Shown here piece after piece: positions 1 through 12,236 of a DNA stretch of 64,000 bases. Below the pieces are notes generated by a model. That model searched no databases, was not told where the DNA came from, and saw only the letters and a program-made list of their open reading frames with translations. Position numbers and translations under genes: made by a program. Location: positions 1 through 64,000 of the forward strand of contig NW_017265145.1 of assembly GCF_001638985.1 (NCBI RefSeq), in the 5' to 3' direction. Within the stretch, counting starts at the first letter, position 1; each line of letters begins with the position of its first letter. The stretch comes from Phycomyces blakesleeanus NRRL 1555(-) (Eukaryota > Mucoromycota > Mucoromycetes > Mucorales > Phycomycetaceae).

Positions 1-2701
1 CCTGTTGCCCAGAATGCAGGTACTGGACTTGTTAAGATGATGGAAACAAAAGGTTACCAGGTGCATTATGATGTAAACGGGGACAATTCGCTGGAGAGGG
101 TATTTTTTACCAATCAGAAGATGATGGAGAGAGCTCGTCGCTTCTCAGAAGTTATGGTGGTAGATGCTACATATTCTACCAATAACTTGTCAATGCCGCT
201 GATTTGCGTGGAAGGTATCCACAACCTCGGAGGAGAAACCCTCAAATCGTTTCCCATTGCCTTTGCCTGGGTCTCTAACGAGCAGCAAGGCACATATCTT
301 TGGTTCCTCCAGCAACTCAAGGCACTTGTTTTTGAAGACAAGGCTCTTAGCACAGTTTTTGTGACAGACAAGTGTGCTGCACTTATGAATGCTCTTGATG
401 TTGTGTTTCCGAACAACAGCAAGCTGCTTTGTTACTGGCACATGCTGAATAGTGTGGAAAAGGCTTTTTTGGGAAAAGTTGGCTTGGTACAAAAAAGGAA
501 GAGCTGACGGGATATATATCCAATATGATCCATAGCAAAAGTAAGAAGGAGTTTGACTGGGCACTGAATAAGTTCAACGCTGTATCTGCTGGTTCCGAAG
601 TAGAAAACGGCAATGTGAAAGCGCCAGTCTCGGCATATTTTCATGACAGGTGGATTACATGCCAAGAGAAGTGGGCAGATTATCTTACTCAGAAGATAAT
701 GCATTTTGGATGCACAACATCTCAAAGAGTGAAAAGTGCCCATCAAGCCTTAAAGAGAGGTATATCTGCAATAGCTTCTCTGGATCTCGCCTTTGAAAAT
801 ATTTCAAGATATATTGAGAGGCTTGAGAGAGACTTCCGGAATGTGGAGATCAGGGAATCTACCACGGTTGACCCTCTTGTTGGACGAAACAAGCTTTTGT
901 CTAGACTGCTCATGAAGGTCTCAAAGCGAGCTTTACTGGTAATAGACCAAGAGGTTCGACTGAAATGTGAAAGCAGTATTGTTTGTGAATTCATGAACAA
1001 GCTCCAGTATGGTCTACCTTGTCGCCATTCTTTGCCTGCTGGAAGAGATATCTATATTTCTGATATCCCTGAAAGGTGGGTTATTGACCCTCGTAATGTA
1101 AAGCCAAGGGACAACACTTGTCAGGGAAACTTCCAGCTTGAGGAAAGACCAGAGGTGTGGATGGAGGAAGTAATTAAACTCGAGGCACTGTTTTGGTCCT
1201 GTGAGAGCAGCCAGCAAGTGGCTAACCTCCTGAATAAGATCAATAAGGTCACTTCTGAATTCGAAGGCAAAACTGGGCACCCTTTGATTAACTTTCAAGC
1301 CCCAAAAAAAATTAAATATCCTGGCAGAAGAAAGGGTGGTGCACATCCCAAATACCTTCCCAAAGACTTTGGTCAGGCAAACTGGAGGAAGATCAGTGTT
1401 TCGTCTGGTCATGTAAGATAAAAAAAATAACAAAGTATTAATATGTATCTTGAAATACTAGGCTGGCCTTAAGGCAATGGTTAGACTGAGAGCTAAAATG
1501 AGGGAGGGAAAGCCTGCAGCTACACAAAAAACAAAAAACAAAAAACAAAACAAAAACAAACAAGAGCCTCTCGACCCAGGTAAGATGTGTTCTTATTTTA
1601 CAATGTAATTGAATCTATGAGAAAGGATTCCCATCTTATACTTTCATGTTTTTTTAGTTGATGCTACCAAAAACAAAATAAAACAAATAAAGCAAGAGCC
1701 TCTTGACCCTGGTAAAATGTGTTTTTATTTTACTTTAATTGAATTTATGTGGAAGGATGTCGTCTTACACGAATATGCTTTTTAGTCGATGCCACCAAAA
1801 ATAAAACAACAAAAATAAAACAAGAGCCTCTCGACCCAGGTAATATGCTTTCTTATTTTACAGTGTAATTGAATCCATAAAGAGAACTATTGTCTTATAC
1901 TTATATACTTTTTAGTCGATGCCCTCCAAAAAAATGGGTTCAAAAGACCTGCCACCACCCTAGAAGATTACCAGTATGATAATTGCATTTCTGTTGGCAA
2001 GAGGGTCAAATTCCAGCCCAGTTTTCCTGTCTCTCATGAGATAGTCAATGATGTCAAGGGTGGGTTTAGCCCTACTGCTGACGGGTGGTGTGGTTTTCGG
2101 GTCCTTTCCCACTTGATCTATAAAGATCAAAATAAGTTTTCACTTGTAAAAAGGGATATGCTAGCCGCCCTGCCGAAATACAAAACATTGTACACAAATA
2201 CCTTTGGCACTGACACAAGCCAACTAGGAAAAATCATTCAATATGTCTCTCAACTCGATTATAGCAACACCAACACCAACACAAACTTCATCCCAGTATG
2301 TTCAGATGCCAGTATGTGGTTTAACACACCTGACTGTGCTCAACTAGCTGCGGACACATATATACGACCAGTCTGCGTCTACTCAGACAACCCCAACACC
2401 CCCTCAACAACCTTTCTCCCATTTGCCCTTCCCAACAACAAAACCAAACAACAACAACCTCTGATTTTTAATTATGTTAACAGTAATCACTGGACAACAG
2501 TTGACCTTTCCCGTAATATCTCTAGAAAATGGCCAACCGTTCCTGAATTATTTTTTTTTAGGTTGTGCCAGAAATAAAATTGATGATAACTTTGATACTT
2601 ACTGGAATAAGTTCAAAGAATTTAACAAGCATGATTGCCGAAATGTCATGCTCTCTCTCCATTCTGTTCTAGATCAACCAATTGATCTTACTCCAAAATA
2701 A
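1..2701 (+). pseudogene. MULE (Mutator-like) transposase with C-terminal OTU-type cysteine protease; 5' partial, one frameshift
   Basis: The reading frame is open from base 1, so the N-terminus lies outside the window. The first part carries a MULE DDE core: VVDATYS (Asp codon at 163) and a second block VTDKCAALMNA. The frame changes at the A6 run at 491-496 and continues from 497 to about 1412, ending in a SWIM-like zinc motif (CEFMNKLQYGLPCRH). A 49-bp intron (1413-1461) leads into a Lys/Gln-rich linker made of repeated small exons (1580-1915 region). The last large exon (1916-2512) holds an OTU peptidase: DGWCGFR with Cys at 2089-2091 and SNHW with His at 2488-2490. A final 49-bp intron (2513-2561) gives a C-terminal exon ending in TAA at 2699-2701. 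OTU fusions are known in MULE-type elements. The protease role in transposition is not established. The single missing A makes this copy probably non-functional. Confidence 0.8.
1522..1915 (+). repeat. Tandem exon-intron repeat inside the MULE-OTU gene
   Basis: Three consecutive copies of one unit, each about 130 bp. Each has a small exon ending in codons for KQEPLDP followed by a phase-1 intron. Introns are 1580-1657, 1712-1785 and 1840-1915 (78, 74 and 76 bp). The two internal exons, 1658-1711 and 1786-1839, are both exactly 54 bp and encode VDATKNK...IKQEPLDP. All introns start GTAA and end TTTTAG and are similar to one another throughout. The array therefore looks like tandem genomic duplication of an exon plus its intron, and it keeps the reading frame open into the OTU exon. 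Confidence 0.8.
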
Positions 2702-3924
2702 TTTCTTTTCAATATTCTTTTTTATTTTATTACTCTTTTAATTATACTTTATTACTTATATTTTATTAGCTAGATCTTTTCTTATTTATTTACTCATTTA
2801 CTTTTATATTTTATTAGCTAGACAATCTTTTTTAAATCTTTATAAATCTTATCAATTTGTTTCTTTGTGTCAACATAAGCTATCTATCACTTGTGGGTTA
2901 AATGACTCTCTGCTCTGTTTTTTTCTAGAGATCATTCGTGGGAAGTACTTTACCCTTCGAGTTACACTTATAACCAGCGAATTAAAAATCATAAATATCG
3001 GATGGTGTTACACAGACCGAGCCAAACTATCTTCGAATATGTTATATTATGCATTTGCATCTAGTTATTTCATCAATTCAAGTCTTGGCTCTCTATAACT
3101 TTGGATCCAAGTAGTTTATAGATATATGTATGTGTTCTAGAATTTTTAGTTGAATTGAAAGGGTCGATCATGAGAAAACTAACGTAATATCTCAAAAATT
3201 TGCTTTTTTTCAATAAAATAAAATATTGTATTTGCTTGTAGAATCACTTTTTTCTCATTTGTTTTCTATGAAACTTTTACTGGATTCATATGTTATCTGA
3301 ATATATGTAATTAAAAACTTTTTTTGGTCTTATATAAATATTTTTCATTTTTTGTATTTTTGATAAAATATCTCATGTACATGTTGCAAGGAAATGATAG
3401 AAAGAGTTTTTACAGAAGAAATAAAAATAAAAAATAAAAAGTAAAAACATGAATTTTGTAAAAATATATTAGCTTTACTGCTATGCAAACTTTCTTAGGC
3501 ATAAAAGGCTTCATTACCTTTATATCTATTACAAAAGTTTTTGAAAAAAATGCAAATTATATGGATTATAATCTTTTCCACTTAAATCACATAAAATGAA
3601 AATATATGATTTATGTCTCAAGTTAAATCGTAAAAAAATGATTCATCAGCAACAGCAGGTATATGATTTGTTGACGGGAACCAAATAGATCTTGTGTTTT
3701 TACAGAAATAGGTGTGGTCACAATTTTTATTTATTTATTTTATATTGTGCATTTATTGCATGAGAACTACAATAAAAAAGACATTGCATTGAATATAAAC
3801 TCTTTAAAATGTAAAGTAAAATTCTAGAAACCTCTATAATTATACTTATAGAAGCTTTACTTTCAATAAGTAAAATATTGCATCAACAGTTTTCTTGAAC
3901 ACAATTATTCTATTGCCACATTTA
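2702..3924. other. AT-rich non-coding stretch
   Basis: Downstream of the MULE-OTU stop the sequence is AT-rich with poly-T and poly-A runs. A 77-codon open frame at 2865-3098 has no recognisable motif. I did not identify a terminal inverted repeat or target duplication for the MULE here. Confidence 0.4.
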
Positions 3925-3925
3925 G

Positions 3926-4360
3926 GACATGACGTTATGCCTCTCGAGCACGACGTTTCTTACACAGTCACGTTTGGGACACGACGTTTTGCTTCTCGGG
4001 CACAACATTTACAAATTGTATATTTTGTATATACTGCATAAAAAAAATAGAAATTTTAATATGGTTACTACTTAAGTACACCTAGAAATTCCGTTATATT
4101 AAATGAAGATGTACCTTATTCATGAATTAAATTATTTATATTTTGATAGATTGATTTTACTCATATAAACTACTTAGGGTGGTTAGGGACCAGATAAAAT
4201 TGCTGGATGCTGGACAACAAGTCACTTTTTATGAGGCCAGTAAATGGTGAAAGGCGGAGATTCAATAAACGTAGTGCTCCAGAGAAACGTCATGCCCGAG
4301 AGGAAAAGTGTCTGGCCCGAATAATTAGCGATAGAAATGTTGTATCCAAGAGGAAAAGTA
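3926..4360. repeat. Two pairs of 51-bp repeats in opposite orientation
   Basis: The left pair has cores at 3940-3959 and 3991-4010 (CCTCTCGAGCACGACGTTTC and a related copy). The right pair has cores at 4284-4303 and 4335-4353 and is the reverse complement (GAAACGTCATGCCCGAGAGG and a related copy). Spacing within each pair is 51 bp on both sides. The right pair overlaps a 63-codon open frame (4207-4398), which I regard as incidental. The repeats stand out because they are GC-richer than their surroundings. Confidence 0.6.
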
Positions 4361-4398
4361 TTGGTATTATATTTGTATGTGGAAAGGTGGAACAATAA

Positions 4399-4799
4399 GT
4401 ACTTTGAGACTCTTTTTTATTGTGTTTATTAAAAGTTCAAGTCAAATCGAATTGTCTTAATAAAAGTTATTTTATATATGATATTTATATTTATTGAGAT
4501 ATATCCAGTCACCATAGATATGAGACATCGTAACAGCTTTGCGATAATAGTTTAAGTACTTCTTAAAGATAATCCAATGATGGATCTGACACATTGCTCT
4601 TATGTTTCAGATAGGACTTCATATTGGATAATCATTTATAATAACCTCTTTGACAGGTACTTTTGTCTGGGTTCGTATATGATATTGGATATTAAAGTAT
4701 CCCAAATACAACAGTCGGGCCCAAATAATAGCTGATTATCTTTATAAAAAAATCAAAACCAAAGAATCTTTTAAGTTGTGACTTTCTTTTCTGATTGGG
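4399..4799. other. AT-rich non-coding stretch
   Basis: No coding signal, RNA gene or repeat is visible between the 51-bp repeat region and the Myb/SANT-like pseudogene. Confidence 0.4.
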
Positions 4800-5780
4800 A
4801 AATTAACGGTATTCTATCATTTTCTAGTTGTTTTGCTTCATTTTCTACTTGTTGTGTTTCGTTCTGGACTCATTTCTCTTCGATCTCCAGCCTTCTTTTC
4901 TCAAACATCATCTTGTCATTGCAAATGTCTTTTTGATGCTGAAGTTGCCTCTTGTAGAACTCTTCTTTTGCCTTGAACTTCTTCTGCATCAAATCAAAAT
5001 GCTCACGGTTTATTTTGATTGACTCTTCTACAACATTAGAGATATTTGAGTCTACTGTTCTTTGGGCTTGCTTGGAAGGTCTTTGGTAATTTGAGGTCGC
5101 AGACAGATACTCAACTGGGAAAGTTGTCTTAAACTATTCAAAATCCTGAACATTGTAGATATTCTGAACTCCCTTGCCTCAATCAACTTCTACTTGAGTT
5201 GCTTCCTTATCATATTGGCGAGCCCTCTCAAACACATTGGAAACATCAGTTGGGTCCCCGTTTGACATTGGGAAGGGAGCTAAAGTTGATGGTCTGCTAA
5301 TCGTCATATCCTTGAGATTGTAATAGTATATGCATCTTTTTTTACTATATCTACAGACAAAGACATAAAGTTCTTATTTATTACAAACTACTTTATTACT
5401 GATATATATATTAAGTTTATAAGTATATCTCTAAGTGTCTTTTCAGCTGCAGCTGTAGAATTGCCATTCTTGTCTACATTATTAAGAATTCCTTGACCGA
5501 TTCCATTTATAAAATCAGTGGCATCCTTGAACTTGTTATGCAAGTATAGTATCTTGCTGCGGATATCACTGTTGGACTGGTAGATAATATCATTCTCAAC
5601 TATTATAGCATTGATCTCTGAGCAAAGAGTCTCTTTTGTCTTTCCACTGGAATCTTCATCTTTCCAGCATTGGTAAGCCAGTTGATGAGAATTTGGATAG
5701 ACAATGACTTATCCCTAACATTGTCATTGTTCCAGCATGTAAATCCTCTTTTTTGACTAGCAGCTATATGATATTATATT
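4800..5780 (-). pseudogene. Myb/SANT (trihelix)-like DNA-binding protein remnant
   Basis: The minus strand conceptually translates to a protein of a type often seen near fungal transposons. The N-terminal part (about 5770-5600) reads RGFTCWNNDNVRDKSLSIQI, a Trp-rich helix-turn-helix pattern. A middle part contains DIRSKILYLHNKFKDATDFI. After an interruption around 5300-5410, probably an intron, a C-terminal coiled coil follows at about 5130-4800 (HFDLMQKKFKAKEEFYKRQL). Several stops and frame changes break it. It resembles the Myb-like partner proteins of PIF/Harbinger-type elements, but no transposase is adjacent, so it may be an orphan. The assignment rests on pattern recognition only. Confidence 0.45.
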
Positions 5781-6584
5781 AGTATGTGGTGTATTTATAG
5801 AGACATATCTTTTACATACATGCTTCAGCAGAATTCTGAGTGCTCACGTTTATAATTAGAAGTATAAAGACAAGGAATATGCATTTACAGTTATGTATTT
5901 TTGTCTTATTTAAACTGATATTTTGTATAGAATATACACTTAATAATACAACACCTATAAATAATATTGAATCTTGATATCTTCATCTATATATATCTTT
6001 ATCTATAGATATATTTGTCTATATATGTCTTGCGAGATAGATGTCTTCATCTATAGATAAAGAATCTATAGACAATTATCTAATTTAGTAAAATGTAGAT
6101 TTTATATAATATTTAGGGCACTCAGTTGATTGTTTAGAGATTAGTTGTTATTGGCTTATATTTTTAACTCCCAAAATCAGAACAATCAAACATCTAAAGC
6201 TGCTGAAACATCTTGTTATATTATTGGCTTACTAAAACTATTGAGTGCGGAATATAATATCCGTTCTTTTTTAAAAAATAAAATATCTTTATAAGGCATA
6301 CTCTGAAGTACAAGTGCTCCTAAACAAAATCACAGCACAATTCTTAAAGGTAAAAAATGACTTTGCAAAAATTTATGATTATAATTGCGAAATTCAACTA
6401 TTGTATTGGGGCTTACATTTTTTTTACAAAAATAAACATTTTGCTTTTTAACTCTACACTAACTTTTTTTTATTTTTTTAATGATCATAAAAGTAATAAT
6501 ACTTTCTAACTTTGCTGCATATTAAATATCATTGTTACAAGCTAGTACTGCTACGTAGATGTAAACATCAGTGAAAGGATATTA
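5781..6584. other. AT-rich non-coding stretch with TCTATAGATA repeats
   Basis: No genes seen. Between about 5975 and 6075 there are imperfect repeats of the TCATCTATAGATA type, partly palindromic. They look like simple-sequence DNA. Confidence 0.4.
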
Positions 6585-6989
6585 TCTATATCTTTAAAAT
6601 CCTTAGTAACTAAAAATCACGTGATTTACCTATTCCCAATTTGGAACTTACAACCATCTTAAAATTCCTATCTTTTCTAAATCATATGACTTAGCAACTA
6701 CCACTTTTCACCATCTTAAAATCCTTGTCTTCTCTAAATCGCGTGACTTAGTAACTGTCATTTACAACTCTGAAAATCCTAAAAAAAAATTAATAAAATC
6801 AATTGACTGAGCACTATTTGTCTATATTTAAAAAGACAAATAGAGAAAAAAACTATATAATTATGTGCCCATTAGAATAGAGCAGTAGGGAAGAGTTTTA
6901 TATTAACTGTCTGTAGGATTCTGGGGTCCCCCCAGAGGGAGGGGAGGGGGGGGACCTCCCAGAGAGGGGGGGGAGTACCGCTCCCCTAG
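6585..6989 (+). mobile_element. Non-autonomous Helitron, 405 bp
   Basis: It begins TCTATATCTTTAAAA after an A and ends CTAG before a T, as expected for Helitron ends inserted at an A-T site. Just before the CTAG is a short GC hairpin (GGGAG-TACCG-CTCCC, 6971-6985). The last 105 bp are very G-rich and closely resemble the 3' end of the adjacent autonomous Helitron (12384-12491). The body has no open frame but carries tandem units of about 60 bp containing a CGTGACTTAG motif. The element is a small derivative sharing the termini of the larger one. Confidence 0.7.
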
Positions 6990-7351
6990 TCTATATCTTT
7001 AAAAAGTTGGAATACAAGCACGTGACTTAGAGTCTGTCTTTGAATTTATAATTTTATTCTCTAACTAATATTTTCATATTACTTTTCTTAAGAGCATAGA
7101 AAAATATAAAAATATAAAATTAATTATAATTATAATGTCTATATATCTAAAATCAATCAAAATTAGCAGCATCACATGATATACGAATTTGTCTGTAAAA
7201 CATCTATTTCACATCTAAAATCTAGTACTTTTATCATGTTACATGATATACCAAGATATTAATCCCTTGAATTTACTTTATAAACTATTGCCAAAAAACT
7301 TATACAACTATCAAACCAAACTCTAACTTTGAAAAAAAACCAAAAAATAAA

Positions 7352-10300
7352 ATGTCATCTACTCAATGTCATTGTGCTGCTTGCCATATGCTTGGACATA
7401 GCAGAAGTACTCATAAGCAATGTCTCATGAACCCAAAGAACATTTCTCTCCACATTCCTCAAAAGAGAACTAACGTAGATGAATATTCTGCAGAAAGTAG
7501 CCAAAGTAACTATTTATTTATACACTTATGTGTATTACTGCAAGTATTATATATATTTTTTAATAATAAATGTGTTTATAAAAAAATGGCTGCTGCCTTG
7601 AGAATAAGAAGTGAGCCTGTCCAAGACCAAAATTTGGACATAGAAACATCAACTTCTATTTCAGTTTCTGAGTTGACTGAATTTCCACTTGCAAATGAGA
7701 CTATTACTGAAGTTCTTGAAGCAGTCATGGAAGAAGAGATTGAGGAGACTTCATCCGATGAAGAAGTGACTGGAAGAGAAGAAGAAGTCGAGGTCACTTC
7801 ATCTGACAAAGAAGTGACTGGAAGAGAAGAAGAAGTCGAGGAGATTTCAACTGTGAATAGAGGATCAATTTTACCCATTGTTCTCACTGTAACAGAACTG
7901 ATCATCGCCGAATTACAAGCAGATTTTGTCCAAACAATAACAGTAGCAGAGCAAGAGGATCTAGAAATCGAGGCAGAGGCTTGAATAATATTGCCCGACT
8001 TCCAGCTATTTCAGAACCAGCAGTTGATAACAGGGGAGATATGGATATCGAGTGTCGATTTTGTGGGGCAATGATATGGGCACATGAAAAAAACAGTCAT
8101 TCTTCTTTAAGAAGCCCCACGTTTTCTATGTGTTGTAACAAAGGAAAGCATGTTCTCCCCCAAATTGAGCCAACACCTACAGGAATTGCTGAGCTTTTGA
8201 ACTATAGAACACGTAATAGAAAGAAGTTTCTTGAAAACATTTGAAGCTATAATAGTATAATGAGCTTTACTTCTTTGGGAGCTAAAATTGATACCTCTGT
8301 TGGCAACAATATCAATGGGGCATACAACTTCTGGATTCACGGAACAATTTGTCATAGAATTGGGTCTATTTTGCCAGTGACAGAATCTGATATTGCTCAC
8401 CCAAAATTCGCTCAGATCTATATTTATGATAGTGCTGCTCAGATAGATCAAAGACAGTACCATTCCCCACAATTGGAGAGAAGTGTTTTGGAGAAGATTC
8501 AGTTCATTCTCATGGAAACAAATCCATTCGTACATCTCTTCAGAACAATGGATCAAATTTCTCAGGAAAAGAGACAATCTATAGATCTCACTTTGCGTTT
8601 AGTAGCTGAGGGGCCTTGGGATCAAAGACGGTACAATGCTCCAACTGCAAGTGAAATAGCAGTTCTTATTATGAATAATGAAGAGGGTACTTCAAGAGAC
8701 ATTGTGCTGCACACCAGAGCCAACTTCCAACAGAACATCAATGAGTACCACCAATCTTATGATGCTTTACACTATGTGCTACTCTTTCCACATAGTGAAG
8801 ATGGTTGGACTATTGATGCCAGCTCATTGTCAGGAGAGCATGTTACAATAATGCAATGATACTTAAACCGTTTGATGTATCGACGCAACACACAGCACCT
8901 CCTCCATCTTTTTGGCCGTCTCTTTCAACAATATATTGTTGATATGTACGCCAAAGTTGAGCACAATCGGCTGCACTTCATCACCAGCAATCAAAATCGT
9001 CTCCGTGTAGATCTTTATAGTGGAATTCAGAATGCTGTTATCCATAACAATTGTAATCTTGCAAATCTTGGAAAGAGAGTTATTCTTCCATCTTCTTTTA
9101 TTGGTAGTCTCCAGTATACGGCTCAACTTTATCAAGATTCAATGAGTATTGTGCATCGTTTTGGCAAGCCTGATTTGTTTATAACTTTCACTTGCAATTC
9201 AAAGTGGTCGGAAATCACAAATTCTCTGTTGGCTGGGCAAAAAGCTAATGACAGACCAGATCTTTGTTCTTGGGTTTTCAATATAAAGCTCAAAGAGCTT
9301 ATGATTGACCTTACAAAAAAAATATTCTGGGGAAAGTTTTAGCCTTTATATATGTCATTGAATTCCAAAAGCACGAACTTCCTCATGCCTACATTCTTTT
9401 GATTTTGCGACCACAAGATAAATCAAAAACAATAGAAGATTTTGACAGAATAGTTTTGGCTGAAATCCCAGATTCTGAAACTGAGTTATTGGCATATGAA
9501 ACAGTAAAAAAATGCATGATGCATGGCCCATGCGGAAAGAAATATCCAAAAGCACCATGCATGAAGAATGGGATCTGTTCAAAGAATTATCCTAAAAAGC
9601 TTTGCAATGAGACTAGCAATGGTGGAAACAGATATCCTATTTATCAATGCAGTCAAAATAGAAGAGTTATTAGAAGAGGGCCAAAGAGTATAGATAATAA
9701 ATGGGTTGTTCCACACAATAGATACATATGTGCAAAATATAATGCTCATATAAATGTTGAGATTAGCACCTCTGTTTCTGCTGTAAAATATCTCTACAAG
9801 TATGTATATAAAGGATATGACTGTGCAATGGTCCGTGTGCAGCCTACATCCACCAATTCTGCTCCACAACAACAACAAGACCATGTAAACAAAGTTAATG
9901 AGTTTCTTGATGCTTGATATGTCTCCGCTTCTGAAGCATGCTGGAGAATATTTTCTTTCAAGCTTCATCAAGAGTATCCCAGCCATCAACGACTTTCAAT
10001 CCATCTGGAAAATGCCCAACCCATATATTATAATCCATCTTCTAACCCAGAGGATGTTGCAAATTCCAGAAAAAACACTACTTTAATGGGATATTTTGAC
10101 TATAATGCTACACACCCATCATCTGAAAAACTTTTTTACGTCGACTTTCCTTCTCTTTATGTATGAAATACAAAAGAACGAAAATGAACAGCATGTAAGA
10201 GGTTTGATAAAGGAACGATTGGCAGAGTTTACACAGTGTCTCCAAGAGATATTGAAAAATATTCATTACGATTACTGCTGCATAATGTTAAAGGGGCCAA

Positions 10301-12236
10301 AAGCTTTGAAGACATATGTACAGTAGAAGGATGTGTGTATGAAACAAACCAAGCTGCATGTCGTGCTCTGGGATTACTTTTGAATGATGATGAGTGGAGT
10401 AACTGTATGGAAGAGGCAGCAGCTCATCAGATCCCATTTTCTTTACAAAGACTCTTTGCTATTCTTTTGATTTTCTGTGCATTATCAGATCCTTTCTCTT
10501 TGTGATTTGCTCATCGCGATTTTATGATTGAAGATTATCTTCATTTGACAAGAGAAAGTAGTGGAACTCCTGCGTTAGCCCCCACACAAGATATGTTTGA
10601 CAGATGTTTATGGGATATCGAAAGTCATCTATCTGCCAACTCTATGTCTCTCATGTTGTTCACTGGATTTGTTCTTTCACCAATGCCTGACATCCAGCAC
10701 TTTAGTCTAAATGGGCAAGATGTTCAAGCCATCATACAAGAACAAAAAGATTTATGTGATCAAGCTCAGCTTTTGCCAGATCCAGATACATTGACATTCA
10801 ATAATTTACAAAGACGTGTCTATACAACAGTATTAAGTGCAATTGAAGAAAACGTGGGAACCCCAAGATTGTACTTTGCCAATGATCCAGGTGGGATAGG
10901 AAAGACATTTGTCTTTAATGCCTTGCTTCAAAAAACTCGCCAACAAGAAAAAATTGCTCTTGCAGTAGCAACAAGTGGAATTGCTGCATTGCTGTTAGAT
11001 TGTGGGCATACAGCACATTCTAGGTTTAAGATTCCAGTGCAAGTTGATCTTAACTCCTTATGCTCCATCAACGCAAACTCGCAAACAGCACAACTTATTA
11101 GAAGAACGGAATTGGTTATCTGAGACAAAGCTTCTATGATTAGTAAAGATGTTTTTAATACTGTAAGCAGATCCATGCAAGATATAATGAAGGCTGTCGA
11201 TCCATTGCTTGAAAACATTCCATTTGGAGAGAAGTTGTTTAACTGTGGAGGCGATTTTCGGCAGGTCCTTCCTGTTATACCCAAGGCAACAAGAGCTCAG
11301 GTTGTAAGCCAATATATTAAGAAAGCATCTGCATGGAGAAATGTAAAAACCTTGCGGCTTACAACAAACATGCAAATTGCCCAAGCAAATAATGAACAAG
11401 AAACATTAGAGCTTAGGGAATTTGGAGCATTTCTCTTGCAAGTTGGTAGTGGTTCTGCCCACACAACAGGCAGTGATGACACCATTCCAATTCCGCCCCA
11501 TATGTTACTTTCTGGATGTAATCCTGCTGATCTGGCCAAAGCAGTTTTTCATGATCTCTCCTCTAATGCAGCCAACCCTCATTTTCTCATGGGCCGTGCT
11601 TTGCTTACTCCTAAGAATAAAGATGTCAATAAACTCAATGATATTCTTCTGAGCCAGTTTCCTGGAGAGGCACAAGAGTTTAAGAGTGTTGACCAGGGAA
11701 TTGATGAAGATGGTCAGTTGACATATCCAGTTGAGCTACGAAATACCATTGATCCTGGATCCCTACCACCTCACTCACTGTCCTTAAAAAAAGGATGTCC
11801 TATCATCCTTCTTCACAATCTTGACCCAAAAAACGGCCTCTGTAATGGTACATGCCTGATTTGCAACTCTTTTGGAACATCTGTCATCAGAACAACAATT
11901 GTGACTGGATTCAATGCCGGGCAAGTATCTCTTATTCCAAGAATAAAGCTTAATCCATCTGGATCAAATGGTGAAATTGAATTCCAGCAGTTCCAATATC
12001 CAGTTCGTCTTGCATTTGCAATGACAATAAACAAGTCTCAAGGTCAAACTCTTGAGAGTGTTGGATTATATCTCCCTGCCCCAGTATTCTCCCATGGCCA
12101 GCTGTATATTGCTCTATCCCAGGTCAGAAAACCTTCTACAATCAAAATAATGCTTGATACACCAGCAAATTCCAACAAAACGGCAAATACTGTATTTACA
12201 GACAATGTTGTATTTAAGGAAGTCTTTGACATTTAG
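7352..12236 (+). pseudogene. Helitron Rep/PIF1-like helicase, interrupted
   Basis: ATG at 7352 starts a zinc-knuckle-like N-terminus (CAACHMLGHSRSTHKQC). An acidic region follows with a 48-bp tandem duplication (7744-7839). From about 8000 the Helitron N-terminal domain is visible (CRFCGAMIWAHEK, DLFITFTC), then the Rep HUH region at about 9370-9400 and the Rep tyrosine region KYLYKYVYKG at about 9785-9813. A PIF1-type helicase ends the protein: Walker A GGIGKTF near 10890, FNCGGDFRQVLP near 11240, and the C-terminal INKSQGQTLESV near 12030. In-frame TGA codons occur at 8242, 8857, 9915, 10503 and 11121, and frame changes occur near 7975 and 9340 and in the 9.9-10.5 kb section. Catalytic positions are also altered: the second His of HUH is Tyr, and the helicase DEAP motif is DKAS. 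The protein would nick and unwind DNA for rolling-circle transposition, but this copy cannot. Confidence 0.85.

Noticed and set aside
4828..5022. Plus-strand frame with hydrophobic Leu/Phe content
   Set aside because: It is antisense to the coiled-coil part of the Myb/SANT-like pseudogene.
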